Below, in pieces: positions 5,461 through 11,992 of a DNA stretch of 12,019 bases. How positions within the stretch are numbered: position 1 is the first letter of the stretch; each line of letters opens with the position of its first letter. This DNA is from Clostridia bacterium. Its GTDB lineage: Bacteria; Bacillota; Clostridia; TANB77; UBA1234. The DNA lies in the NCBI GenBank assembly GCA_900753135.1, contig CAADXZ010000023.1, forward strand, positions 1 through 12,019, in the 5' to 3' direction. A model generated the notes under the pieces. The model saw only the letters and a list, made by a program, of their open reading frames with translations. It ran no database searches and was not told where the DNA came from. The position numbers were made by a program, and so were the translations under genes.

Positions 5461-6774
5461 ATGAAGTCTTTAATTATTTTAATTAGCAAAATTTTATATA
5501 TGATTGGAAAATTGATTGGTAAAGGCAGTAGTATGCCAGGAAAAATAGCATTAAAGTTAGATAAGAATATTTTAAAGAAAATTGCTTTACCAGATGATAT
5601 TGTAGTTGTTACTGGAAGTAATGGAAAAACATCTACAGTAGAAATGATTTGCAGTGTGCTTGAGAGTAACGGATATAGTGTTGGCTGCAACAAGGAAGGT
5701 TCTAATCAAACAGAAGGTGTTACCACAATGATTTTAAACAATTGCAACTTGAAGGGCGAAGTCAAAAAAGATGTTTTGGTAATTGAAAGTGATGAAAGAT
5801 ATTTAAGACATACGCTTAAATATTTTAGACCTAAATATTTGGTAGTTACTAATTTATATAGAGATCAAATGACTCGTAATGGTCATCCTGAGCTTATTTT
5901 TGATATTATAAAAGAGGCTATCTCTGATGACATACATTTGATTTTAAATGCAGATGATCCACTTTCTTCATTGTATGGTTACAAAAAAACTGGTGTAACT
6001 TACTTTGGCATGGAGAAAAACCAGTTTTCTAAAGAAAAAAATGATAGTGTGTATAATGATGGTGCGTATTGTCCTAATTGCAAAGAACCTCTAAAGTATG
6101 ATTATTATCATTATAACCACATTGGTTCTTATCATTGTGATAACTGCGGACATAAGAGAAATGATCCACAATATAAAGTTACTGCACTAGATTTAGAAAA
6201 TGGTGAAATGACAATTAATGATAAATATAAATTAAAAATGAATCTTAGAAGTGTATATAATGCGTATAATTTATTAGCGACATTTGCTGTTACTAGACTT
6301 ATAGGGGTTAAAGACGATCAGGTTGTTAATTCTTTAAACAATTACATTGTTAAAAATGATAGAGTTCAAAGATTTGAAATAAATGGTCATAATGCAATGT
6401 TACTTACTTCTAAGCATGAAAATTCTATTTCATATAATCAGTCGTTGTTATACGTTGTAAGAGAAAACAAGCCTTGTACAGTTGTTATAATAGTTGATGC
6501 TGTTAGTAGAAAGTATTTTACAAGTGAAACTTCTTGGCTTTGGGATATAGATTTTGAGTTACTACAAAGTAATTGTGTGAAGAAAATCATTTTGGCTGGA
6601 AAATATGTACATGACTTGGTTACAAGATTTAAATTTGCAGGAATTAATATGGAAAAAGTTGTTGCAAAAGAAAACTTAGACGATATGATGAGTGAGGTAA
6701 AGGAAAAATCAGATGGTGACATATATGTTATTACATGTTTTTCTGATAGGATGAAATTCTTAGATAGGAGGTAA
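5461..6774 (+). CDS. murT: MurT-type Mur ligase subunit (lipid II isoglutaminyl synthase) with an altered glutaminase-interface motif
   Basis: MurT with GatD normally amidates the D-glutamate of lipid II. This 437-residue product has the Mur-ligase P-loop GSNGKTST (52-59), the NLYRDQMTRNG motif (about 131-141), NADDP (164-168), a four-Cys zinc ribbon (C204, C207, C226, C229) and a C-terminal MurT domain with SWLWDIDFE. The length equals that of S. aureus MurT. The residue aligned by eye with S. aureus catalytic Asp349 (GRDTSW) is Glu356 (SETSW), the conserved NDNxADG run before it is missing, and the NPAG loop is replaced by a HENSIS-like stretch. GGAGG at 5452-5456 sets the ATG at 5461; an upstream in-frame TTG has no binding site. 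gatD starts 4 nt after the stop, with its binding site inside murT. The family is secure; normal activity is in doubt. Confidence 0.9.
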   Translation: MKSLIILISKILYMIGKLIGKGSSMPGKIALKLDKNILKKIALPDDIVVVTGSNGKTSTVEMICSVLESNGYSVGCNKEGSNQTEGVTTMILNNCNLKGEVKKDVLVIESDERYLRHTLKYFRPKYLVVTNLYRDQMTRNGHPELIFDIIKEAISDDIHLILNADDPLSSLYGYKKTGVTYFGMEKNQFSKEKNDSVYNDGAYCPNCKEPLKYDYYHYNHIGSYHCDNCGHKRNDPQYKVTALDLENGEMTINDKYKLKMNLRSVYNAYNLLATFAVTRLIGVKDDQVVNSLNNYIVKNDRVQRFEINGHNAMLLTSKHENSISYNQSLLYVVRENKPCTVVIIVDAVSRKYFTSETSWLWDIDFELLQSNCVKKIILAGKYVHDLVTRFKFAGINMEKVVAKENLDDMMSEVKEKSDGDIYVITCFSDRMKFLDRR

Positions 6775-6778
6775 TTTA

Positions 6779-7495
6779 ATGCAGGTAAAATTATTACATC
6801 TATATTATGATATTATGAATTTATATGGTGACTATGGAAATGTTGTTGTTTTAAAGAAATATTTAGAAGACCAAGGTGCAAGTGTTATATTAGATAAAAA
6901 AACAATTGGTGATGAAATAAATGTTAAAAAATATGATTTTATATTTATTGGCTCAGGTACAGAAAGAAGTTTAGATAGAGTACTATTAGATTTCTCAAAA
7001 TATAAGGATGATATAAAAGAATATATTGATGAAAAGAAAATTTTGTTGGCTACAGGCAATTCTTTTGAAATGTTTGGAAAGAGTATTGATAACAAAGAAG
7101 CTATTGGAATATTTGATTTTGAAGTAAAAAGAGACAAAGATAGGACTACTTCTGATGTTATATATGAAAGTCAGTATTTAAAGAAAGCAGTTGTAGGATT
7201 TGTAAATAAAGGAACTAGGATGTATCATAATATGAATCCATTCTTTAAAGTTGAGTTTGGAATTGGAGAAAATGAAAATAATGACTATGAAGGAGTAAAA
7301 TACAAGAATTTTTATGGAACTCATCTATCTGGTCCTGTTCTTGCACGAAACCCAGATTTTGCTATGACGATTGTTACAGAAATTATGAAAGATGTGAAGC
7401 CAAATTTCAAACTAAAAAAGGTTAATTATCAAAATGAAACTGATGGATATGAGCTTGTTTTAAGTGAGCTTAGAAAGAGGAAAGAAAGTAAATAA
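6779..7495 (+). CDS. gatD: GatD-family glutamine amidotransferase-like protein lacking catalytic Cys and His
   Basis: GatD normally frees ammonia from glutamine for MurT. The 238-residue product matches S. aureus GatD along its length: a DIMNLYGDYGNV opening, FIGSGTER, the GIFDFEV segment, MYHN and GTHLSGPVLARNP near the C-terminus. However, the nucleophile elbow, ICGGYQFLG in S. aureus, is TGNSFEMFG here (residues 92-100), with Gly93 in place of Cys94. The catalytic His189 of LHGP is Ser184 in LSGP; a His at 182 is two residues away. The reading frame is intact and the gene is tightly coupled to murT (AGGAGG at 6766-6771, 7-nt spacing), so it looks maintained, not decaying. It may be a structural partner only, with MurT using free ammonium or another substrate; this is inference. 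Glutaminase activity by the usual triad is not expected. Confidence 0.87.
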   Translation: MQVKLLHLYYDIMNLYGDYGNVVVLKKYLEDQGASVILDKKTIGDEINVKKYDFIFIGSGTERSLDRVLLDFSKYKDDIKEYIDEKKILLATGNSFEMFGKSIDNKEAIGIFDFEVKRDKDRTTSDVIYESQYLKKAVVGFVNKGTRMYHNMNPFFKVEFGIGENENNDYEGVKYKNFYGTHLSGPVLARNPDFAMTIVTEIMKDVKPNFKLKKVNYQNETDGYELVLSELRKRKESK

Positions 7496-7513
7496 TATAA
7501 TCAAAAAATGAAG

Positions 7514-7551
7514 AAGAGGTTTACGTTAAGGTTGACGTATACCTCTTTTTT
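7514..7551 (+). terminator. Rho-independent terminator of murT-gatD
   Basis: AAGAGGTTTACGT (7514-7526) pairs with ACGTATACCTCTT (7535-7547) with one T/T mismatch, around an 8-nt loop, followed by six T (7546-7551). Confidence 0.9.
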
Positions 7552-7554
7552 ATG

Positions 7555-7620
7555 TGAGAGATTTTCTTACATTTAGTCGAAAACTCTCGAGTGTTGAAAG
7601 ATTGAAATTCTGATATTTTA
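7555..7620 (+). repeat. Hairpin repeat family A, copy 4
   Basis: Hairpin 1 is intact: GAGAG-A-TTTTC (7556-7566) with GAAAACTCTC (7579-7588), including the bulged A and the conserved loop end AGTC. The hairpin 2 region (about 7594-7627) is recognisable but degenerate. It starts 3 nt after the T-tract of the gatD terminator, as copy 1 does after the tRNA terminator. Confidence 0.75.
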
Positions 7621-7622
7621 AT

Positions 7623-7662
7623 TTTTTATACAATTGGAAAGTGTAAATTTGCAACCTTCTAT
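7623..7662. repeat. Hairpin repeat family B, partial copy
   Basis: Resembles the left half of 5127-5197: TTTTT, AAT, GGAAAGT, ATTTGCA and CCTT occur in the same order and spacing, within one indel. No matching right arm is visible. It ends 4 bp from the spoIIID stop codon. Confidence 0.5.
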
Positions 7663-7666
7663 TGAG

Positions 7667-7927
7667 TTACTTGTAAGATTTTGAACTGTATTTAAGTCGT
7701 GTAGCCTCACCTCCTCGAATGTGTCTTTCTGCCTTATTTTCGTCTAATACTTTCTTTGCTTCATTTGCAAGCGAAAGATTTATTTTCTTTAGTCGTTCTG
7801 TAATATCTTTATGAACGGTAGACTTAGATACTCCAAATTTTTTAGCGGCACCGCGTACAGTATCTTTATTATCTATAATATAATGTGCAAGTTCAACAGC
7901 ACGTTCCTCTATGTAGACTTTCTTCAC
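7667..7927 (-). CDS. spoIIID: Stage III sporulation protein D, mother-cell transcription regulator
   Basis: SpoIIID is a small DNA-binding protein that adjusts the sigma-E regulon and the switch to sigma-K in the mother cell during sporulation. The 86-residue product matches the family nearly throughout: YIEERAVELAHYI, a TVR-AAKKFGVSKSTVHKD helix-turn-helix (about residues 22-42), ERLKKINLSLANEAKKVL, and the conserved RHIRGGEATRLKY basic tail. It is slightly shorter than the B. subtilis protein (93 aa). The start is GTG at 7927, chosen because AAGGGGG (7941-7935) lies 7 nt before it and because the upstream extension to an ATG at 7969 is not family-like. It is convergent with gatD and divergent from 8218-8493. 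Its presence points to an endospore former. Confidence 0.95.
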   Translation of the reverse strand: MKKVYIEERAVELAHYIIDNKDTVRGAAKKFGVSKSTVHKDITERLKKINLSLANEAKKVLDENKAERHIRGGEATRLKYSSKSYK

Positions 7928-7958
7928 GAGAAAACCCCCTTTTAAATACGCTTTGTAA

Positions 7959-7988
7959 ATTGTATTCAATAGGAAGTTGTCTTATTAC
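7959..7988 (-). promoter_or_regulatory. Candidate sigma-E promoter of spoIIID
   Basis: On the minus strand GTAATAA (7988-7982) is followed by 15 nt and AATACAAT (7966-7959), close in form to the sigma-E pattern of an ATA-containing -35 and CATACAAT -10. The start would be near 7952, giving a leader of about 25 nt with the binding site well placed. The match is partial. Confidence 0.35.
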
Positions 7989-8068
7989 ATAAGTATTATA
8001 AGAACGTATGCTTGTTATGTTTTGAAGTGCTAATGATAAAATTTGCGATATTTTAAAGACCAGTATTT

Positions 8069-8097
8069 GTTTCATACACAAAAGTAAATGATATAAT
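8069..8097 (+). promoter_or_regulatory. Extended -10 promoter upstream of the 91-residue gene
   Basis: TGATATAAT (8089-8097) is an extended -10 with a full TATAAT; GTTTCA at 8069-8074 is a poor -35 at 17 nt. Transcription would start near 8104. A second possible promoter, TTGCAA (8111-8116) with TAAATT 17 nt later, lies in the leader. Confidence 0.5.
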
Positions 8098-8145
8098 TTA
8101 CGTAAGTTGCTTGCAATTTTACATAAAATATGATAAATTGAACGT

Positions 8146-8212
8146 GGAAAAAGTTTTTAAACTTTTCTCCTTACGTAGTGGCAAAGATGAACGACAACTT
8201 TTAAGGAGGAAA
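8146..8212 (+). promoter_or_regulatory. Leader RNA with two mutually exclusive helices, one masking the ribosome binding site
   Basis: Hairpin A pairs GGAAAAAGTTT (8146-8156) with AAACTTTTCTCC (8159-8170), leaving C8167 bulged. Helix B pairs 8163-8173 (TTTTCTCCTTA) with 8202-8212 (TAAGGAGGAAA), 11 bp with a single G-U, and covers the whole AAGGAGG site (8203-8209). Both use 8163-8170, so they cannot coexist: A would expose the site and B would hide it. The ligand or trigger, if any, is unknown. Confidence 0.45.
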
Positions 8213-8217
8213 AAATT

Positions 8218-8493
8218 ATGAGTCGTATCGATGAGGTTGATTTGGTGCTTATTATCAATGGAAAAATCGTCAGTCTCAGCAGGGAAGACGAGCGGAGAGT
8301 GAAGATTCTTTCTCGTAAGTATTGGGATGACAGCATCCCTGAAAATCCTCTTGAAAACGATGTCATTATCGACAATCGCACCAAGGAAGAGATTGAGATG
8401 GGGATGCCGATAGGAATGAGTGCTGGTGAGAAGTTTTTCTGGCGTCAAGATCACGGTTTGACCTCTTCTTCTGAGGATGCATTCGGATTTTAA
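8218..8493 (+). CDS. Unrecognised small acidic protein
   Basis: I do not recognise this 91-residue protein. It is soluble-looking and rich in Asp and Glu, with no signal peptide, membrane segment or cysteine. It opens with a strand-like segment (DLVLIINGKIVSL, 8-20), then a charged helix-like stretch (SREDERRVKILSRKYW, 21-36), and ends in a low-complexity Ser/Asp/Phe tail (TSSSEDAFGF). That it is a real gene is supported by an ideal AAGGAGG at 8203-8209, its own promoter, and a terminator 10 nt after the stop. GC is well above that of the neighbours (about 44% over 8221-8340 by count), with more C- and G-ending codons, which hints at transfer or a different codon bias. It is a monocistronic unit divergent from spoIIID. 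Confidence 0.8.
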   Translation: MSRIDEVDLVLIINGKIVSLSREDERRVKILSRKYWDDSIPENPLENDVIIDNRTKEEIEMGMPIGMSAGEKFFWRQDHGLTSSSEDAFGF

Positions 8494-8502
8494 GGTTGAA
8501 AA

Positions 8503-8532
8503 AGGGTTGCTCAAAATTGGGCAACTCTTTTT
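8503..8532 (+). terminator. Rho-independent terminator of the 91-residue gene
   Basis: AGGGTTGCTC (8503-8512) pairs with GGGCAACTCT (8519-8528) with two G-T pairs around AAAATT; five T follow (8528-8532). Confidence 0.88.
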
Positions 8533-8654
8533 ATGTGTTTTGCAATTTGTGAGAGTAAGTTTTATCCATTGAAATTACTCTTATTTGTGATGTGACTATC
8601 TTTTCATATACTTTCAAACAATATAGAAAAAATAGTATGCAAACGTTAGTTTTA

Positions 8655-8663
8655 TGATATAAT
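8655..8663 (+). promoter_or_regulatory. Extended -10 promoter of the hydrolase-lemA-ruvB-queH cluster
   Basis: TGATATAAT at 8655-8663 is an extended -10 with a perfect TATAAT; there is no good -35 (GTATGC at 17 nt). The start would fall near 8670, at the edge of the ribosome binding site AGAGGTGA (8669-8676), giving a leader of only about 14 nt. Confidence 0.5.
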
Positions 8664-8683
8664 CTTGAAGAGGTGATTGTACC

Positions 8684-9619
8684 ATGAGTTTTGATGTTGA
8701 AGAGTTTTCTTTTGAAAGTTCAAATGAGTTAAATAAGATATATGGAAAAATGTACATACCGATTGATATTGAGTTAAAAGGAATTGTTCAAATATGCCAT
8801 GGTATGTGTGAATATATAGACAAGTACAGTAATTTTGTTAAGTTTTTGACAAGTAACGGATATATTGTTTGTGGTCATGACCAAATTGGTCACGGAATGT
8901 CGATAAATTCTAATGATAATCTTGGATATTTTGCACCTGATGATGGTTATAAATATCTAATAGATGACTTAAAAAAAGTTACGGATATTGTTGTGGAAAA
9001 GTTTCCTAATTTGCCTATATTTTTGTTTGGACATTCAATGGGCTCTTTTATTTCAAGATGTTATATTGCTAAATATGGAGAAACATTGAGTGGTGTAGTA
9101 CTTTGTGGTACTATTGGTCCACAGCCATTAGCTCGTGCTGGAATAAAATTAGCAAAATTAATGAGCAAAAATAAAGGTGACCATTATAGAAGTAAGCAAC
9201 TTTATAACATGGCGTTAGATTTTGCTAATCTAAAGTTTCTGCCTGCGAAGACTAGATTTGATTGGATTTGCAGTGATAAAGATGAAGTACTTAAGCATGT
9301 GGCAGATAAAAAATGCAACTTTTTATTTACAGTTTCAGGTTTTAAAGATTTGTTTAATTTAGTTAGTTTGTGTAATTCTCCTAAAGTTATAAAAACAATT
9401 CCAAAAGATTTACCAATATTCTTTATTTCTGGGTCACTTGATCCAATTGGTGAAAATGGCCTTGGAGTTAAACGTGCTGTTAAATTGTATAAAGATGCTG
9501 GGCTTAGCAAGGTTAAATGTAAGATATATCCTAAAGATAGGCATGAACTTATAAATGAAAAGAATAAAAAAGAAGTTTATGAGGATATTTTAAAGTGGAT
9601 GGATAAAATATTGAAGTAG
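8684..9619 (+). CDS. Alpha/beta hydrolase of the serine aminopeptidase S33 / monoacylglycerol lipase type
   Basis: A 311-residue hydrolase with a complete triad: nucleophile S118 in the elbow GHSMGS, acid D253 in GSLDPIGE and H287 in DRHEL. The oxyanion-hole motif is HG (39-40) in QICHGMCEY. The GHDQIGHGMS block (64-73) and the overall order are those of the lysophospholipase/monoglyceride-lipase group, which cleaves acyl esters; the true substrate cannot be told. No signal peptide is seen, so it should be cytoplasmic. A cap region (about 145-205) lies between strands. The start is set by AGAGGTGA at 8669-8676. It is first in a run of four same-strand genes, and lemA-like follows after 9 nt, with its binding site overlapping this stop codon. 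Confidence 0.9.
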   Translation: MSFDVEEFSFESSNELNKIYGKMYIPIDIELKGIVQICHGMCEYIDKYSNFVKFLTSNGYIVCGHDQIGHGMSINSNDNLGYFAPDDGYKYLIDDLKKVTDIVVEKFPNLPIFLFGHSMGSFISRCYIAKYGETLSGVVLCGTIGPQPLARAGIKLAKLMSKNKGDHYRSKQLYNMALDFANLKFLPAKTRFDWICSDKDEVLKHVADKKCNFLFTVSGFKDLFNLVSLCNSPKVIKTIPKDLPIFFISGSLDPIGENGLGVKRAVKLYKDAGLSKVKCKIYPKDRHELINEKNKKEVYEDILKWMDKILK

Positions 9620-9628
9620 GGTGAGAAT

Positions 9629-10120
9629 ATGATAATTGCTTTAATAGTATTGGCATTATTTATAATTGGCTATATTATTTACGCTGTTTATTTAAAAGAA
9701 TATATAGATGTTACAATAGTATATAAGACTCTTAGAAAGCTCTTAGCATCAAGAGATGTGATGTTACTCAAAATTATCCCAGATATAGAAGATAAAAAAT
9801 ATGCAGAAAAAATATTGAATTTAATAAATAGTAGAAATGAGGCAAGCAAAATATCTTATGATGATGCAATAAGAGCGGACATTACACTTCATAATGAGTT
9901 GAAAAATCTTTATGACATTATTAATAAAATGGATAAAAATGAGCTTCAATTAGAGATATTTAAAAAAGTTATTGATTATGAGAAAAGAATAAAATTAGCA
10001 AGAGTAAAATATACAGAAGTGGTTAGTAAATATAACATGGGGTTAACAGTTCATCCTAGAGTATGCATAAAATTACTTCATATGAAGCCATTAGAAGTGT
10101 ATGGTTCAAAGAATAAATAG
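9629..10120 (+). CDS. LemA-family membrane protein
   Basis: A 163-residue protein with one N-terminal membrane helix (about 2-21, nearly all Ile, Leu, Ala and Val) and a helical cytoplasmic or external domain. It keeps the LemA layout: an L-x-x-R-D helix followed by LLKIIPDI (46-53), an NSRNEA turn (67-72), and the C-terminal signature RIKLARVKYTEVVSKYN (120-136), then HP and KPLEVY (153-158), corresponding to the family RRxYN-V-DYN-FP-KP block. The function of LemA proteins is not settled. The sequence is divergent, so the family call is good but not certain. It lies 9 nt after the hydrolase and overlaps the binding-site region of ruvB, so it is translationally close to both. Confidence 0.75.
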   Translation: MIIALIVLALFIIGYIIYAVYLKEYIDVTIVYKTLRKLLASRDVMLLKIIPDIEDKKYAEKILNLINSRNEASKISYDDAIRADITLHNELKNLYDIINKMDKNELQLEIFKKVIDYEKRIKLARVKYTEVVSKYNMGLTVHPRVCIKLLHMKPLEVYGSKNK

Positions 10121-10131
10121 TGGAGGTTATT

Positions 10132-11142
10132 ATGGATTTGGAAGAAGAAAGAATTATTTGCCCAGGGCTTGAATCTTCAGATAAGGAAATAGAAACAAGT
10201 TTAAGGCCAAGAGTATTAGACGACTATGTTGGACAAGAAAAAGTAAAAGAAAATTTAAAAATATTTATAGAAGCTGCAAAGCAAAGAAATGAACCACTAG
10301 ACCATACATTGCTTTATGGACCTCCAGGACTTGGAAAAACGACACTTTCAAATATAATTGCAAACGAAATGAATGCAAATATAAGAATTACTTCAGGGCC
10401 TGCAATTGAAAAGCCTGGTGATTTAGCAGCTTTACTTACTAATTTGGCACCAGGGGATGTTTTGTTTATTGATGAAATTCATAGGCTTAATCGTAGTGTT
10501 GAAGAAATACTTTACCCTGCACTTGAAGACTTTTCATTGGACATAATAATTGGTAAAGGACCAAGTGCACGTTCAATAAGACTAGATTTGCCTAAGTTTA
10601 CGTTAGTTGGTGCAACAACAAAAGCGGGAAGCATTTCATCACCACTTAGAGATAGATTTGGAATTATAAATAGATTAGAACTATATAGTAAAGAAGATTT
10701 GATGAAGATTGTAAAACGTTCTGCAGGAATATTAAAAATGGACATAACAGATAAAGGAGCAGCAGAAATTGCTTCAAGGTCTCGTGGTACACCAAGAATT
10801 GCAAACAGATTACTAAAAAGGGTCAGAGATTTTGCACAATTAGAATCTGGTGGAGTTATAACAGATGAGATTGCAGATAAAGCATTAAACAGCCTAGAAA
10901 TAGATAAACTTGGACTAGATAATATAGACAGAATAATGCTTGAAACAATTATAAATAAGTTTATGGGTGGACCAGTAGGCGTAGAAACATTAGCTGCAGC
11001 AATAGGTGAGGACGTAAATACAATAGAAGACGTTTACGAACCATATTTAATGCAAATAGGATTTATTAGTAGAGGACCAAGAGGAAGAATGGCTACTGTT
11101 GATGCTTACAAGCATTTAGGAATAGAGTATAAAGAAAAATAA
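10132..11142 (+). CDS. ruvB: Holliday junction branch-migration helicase RuvB
   Basis: RuvB is the hexameric AAA+ motor that drives branch migration with RuvA during recombinational repair. The 336-residue product shows Walker A GPPGLGKT (63-70), Walker B DEIH (114-117), the GATTKAG sensor region (160-166), the arginine-finger segment LRDRFG (172-177), and a C-terminal winged helix ending in GPRGRMAT. The length is typical. ATG at 10132 is chosen because GGAGG at 10122-10126 precedes it by 5 nt; a GTG at 10120 would overlap that site. ruvA, the usual upstream partner, is not in this window; its place is taken by the LemA-like gene. queH follows after 61 nt. Confidence 0.98.
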   Translation: MDLEEERIICPGLESSDKEIETSLRPRVLDDYVGQEKVKENLKIFIEAAKQRNEPLDHTLLYGPPGLGKTTLSNIIANEMNANIRITSGPAIEKPGDLAALLTNLAPGDVLFIDEIHRLNRSVEEILYPALEDFSLDIIIGKGPSARSIRLDLPKFTLVGATTKAGSISSPLRDRFGIINRLELYSKEDLMKIVKRSAGILKMDITDKGAAEIASRSRGTPRIANRLLKRVRDFAQLESGGVITDEIADKALNSLEIDKLGLDNIDRIMLETIINKFMGGPVGVETLAAAIGEDVNTIEDVYEPYLMQIGFISRGPRGRMATVDAYKHLGIEYKEK

Positions 11143-11159
11143 ATTAATAAAAGAAAGGC

Positions 11160-11188
11160 AATTAATTAGAAAAAGTTTCTTATTAATT
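11160..11188 (+). other. AT-rich hairpin between ruvB and queH
   Basis: AATTAATTAGAAA (11160-11172) pairs with TTTCTTATTAATT (11176-11188) with one T/T mismatch and a 3-nt loop. No T-tract follows, so it is not a standard terminator. It lies 15 nt before the queH start, where the ribosome binding site is weak (only AAAGAAAG). Confidence 0.45.
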
Positions 11189-11203
11189 GAAATATAAAGA
11201 AAG

Positions 11204-11782
11204 ATGAAAATATTATTACATACATGCTGTGCACCATGTTCAACTTATGTAGTAGATAAACTTAGAAAAGATGGTTACACAGATTTAACGTATTATTGGT
11301 ACAACATAAACATACATCCATATACAGAGTACAAAAACAGATTAGAAACATTAAAGATGTACGCTGAAATGATAAATATGCCACTCATAATTGAACCTGA
11401 TTACGGTATTCGAGAATTCACAAAAAATGTTGTAAATGACATTGATGGACGTTGTAAATTTTGTTATAGATCACGTTTAGAAAAAACAGTTAAATATGCA
11501 AAAGAGCATGGATATGAAGCATTTACAACAACGCTTTTGGTAAGTCCATACCAAAAGCATGATTTAATTGTAGAAATAGCAAATGAACTTTCAAAAGAAT
11601 ATGACATACCATTTATTTATCAAGATTTTAGAGAAGGTTTCAGAATAGGGCAACAAATGGCACGAGATGCAGGGCTATACATGCAAAAATACTGTGGATG
11701 TATATATTCAGAAGAAGAAAGATACATGAAACAGATAATGAAAGATAAGGAAAATACACAAAAATTAACTGCTGAAAAGTAG
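11204..11782 (+). CDS. queH: Epoxyqueuosine reductase QueH
   Basis: QueH is the Fe-S enzyme that performs the last step of queuosine synthesis in many anaerobes, reducing epoxyqueuosine to queuosine in the wobble position of tRNAs with GUN anticodons. The 192-residue product has the family cysteine set: C8, C9 and C12 in HTCCAPC at the N-terminus, C84 and C87 in GRCKFCY, and C164 and C166 in YCGC near the C-terminus, together with NINIHPYTEYKNR (35-47). The length is normal. The start ATG at 11204 yields the expected HTCC opening after 5 residues even though the upstream binding site is poor. tRNA-Tyr (GUA) at 3820 in this window is one of its expected substrates. Confidence 0.93.
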   Translation: MKILLHTCCAPCSTYVVDKLRKDGYTDLTYYWYNINIHPYTEYKNRLETLKMYAEMINMPLIIEPDYGIREFTKNVVNDIDGRCKFCYRSRLEKTVKYAKEHGYEAFTTTLLVSPYQKHDLIVEIANELSKEYDIPFIYQDFREGFRIGQQMARDAGLYMQKYCGCIYSEEERYMKQIMKDKENTQKLTAEK

Positions 11783-11834
11783 AAATATTCACATTGTGAA
11801 CTATACCATTTAAAGTAAACATTAATAAAAAAGA

Positions 11835-11861
11835 GCCGAGAAAATATTAGTAGCGGATCAC
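11835..11861 (+). repeat. 27-nt repeat family C, copy 1, with adjoining hairpin
   Basis: Shares 23 of 27 bases with 11993-12019, including the unbroken TAGTAGCGGA core. It runs into a small hairpin, GGA-T-CAC (11855-11861) with GTG-C-TCC (11865-11871), which has one mismatch. The rest of 11783-12019 shows no gene, no T-tract terminator and no ribosome binding site. Confidence 0.6.
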
Positions 11862-11992
11862 ACTGTGCTCCATAAGAAGAATGTAAATAGAAACAGTTTA
11901 AATTTGTATAGAAGTAATAAATTGTAAAAGAGAGATAAAAAGACATTTGTAATGAAATACAGATTGCTTTGTTATAAGATTTGTAAAAGTAA

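Noticed and set aside
6779..7495. gatD as a pseudogene because the active site is lost
   Set aside because: The frame is full length, the ribosome binding site is strong, the fold motifs are conserved and the MurT partner shows a matching change, so adaptation is more likely than decay.
7893..8081. Minus-strand open frame overlapping the start of spoIIID
   Set aside because: It covers the spoIIID binding site and first codons in another frame, has no start signals and resembles no known protein.
11143..11203. preQ1 riboswitch or T-box ahead of queH
   Set aside because: The interval is only 61 nt, holds a plain AT hairpin, and lacks the C-rich loop and A-rich tail of preQ1 or the T-box core sequence.
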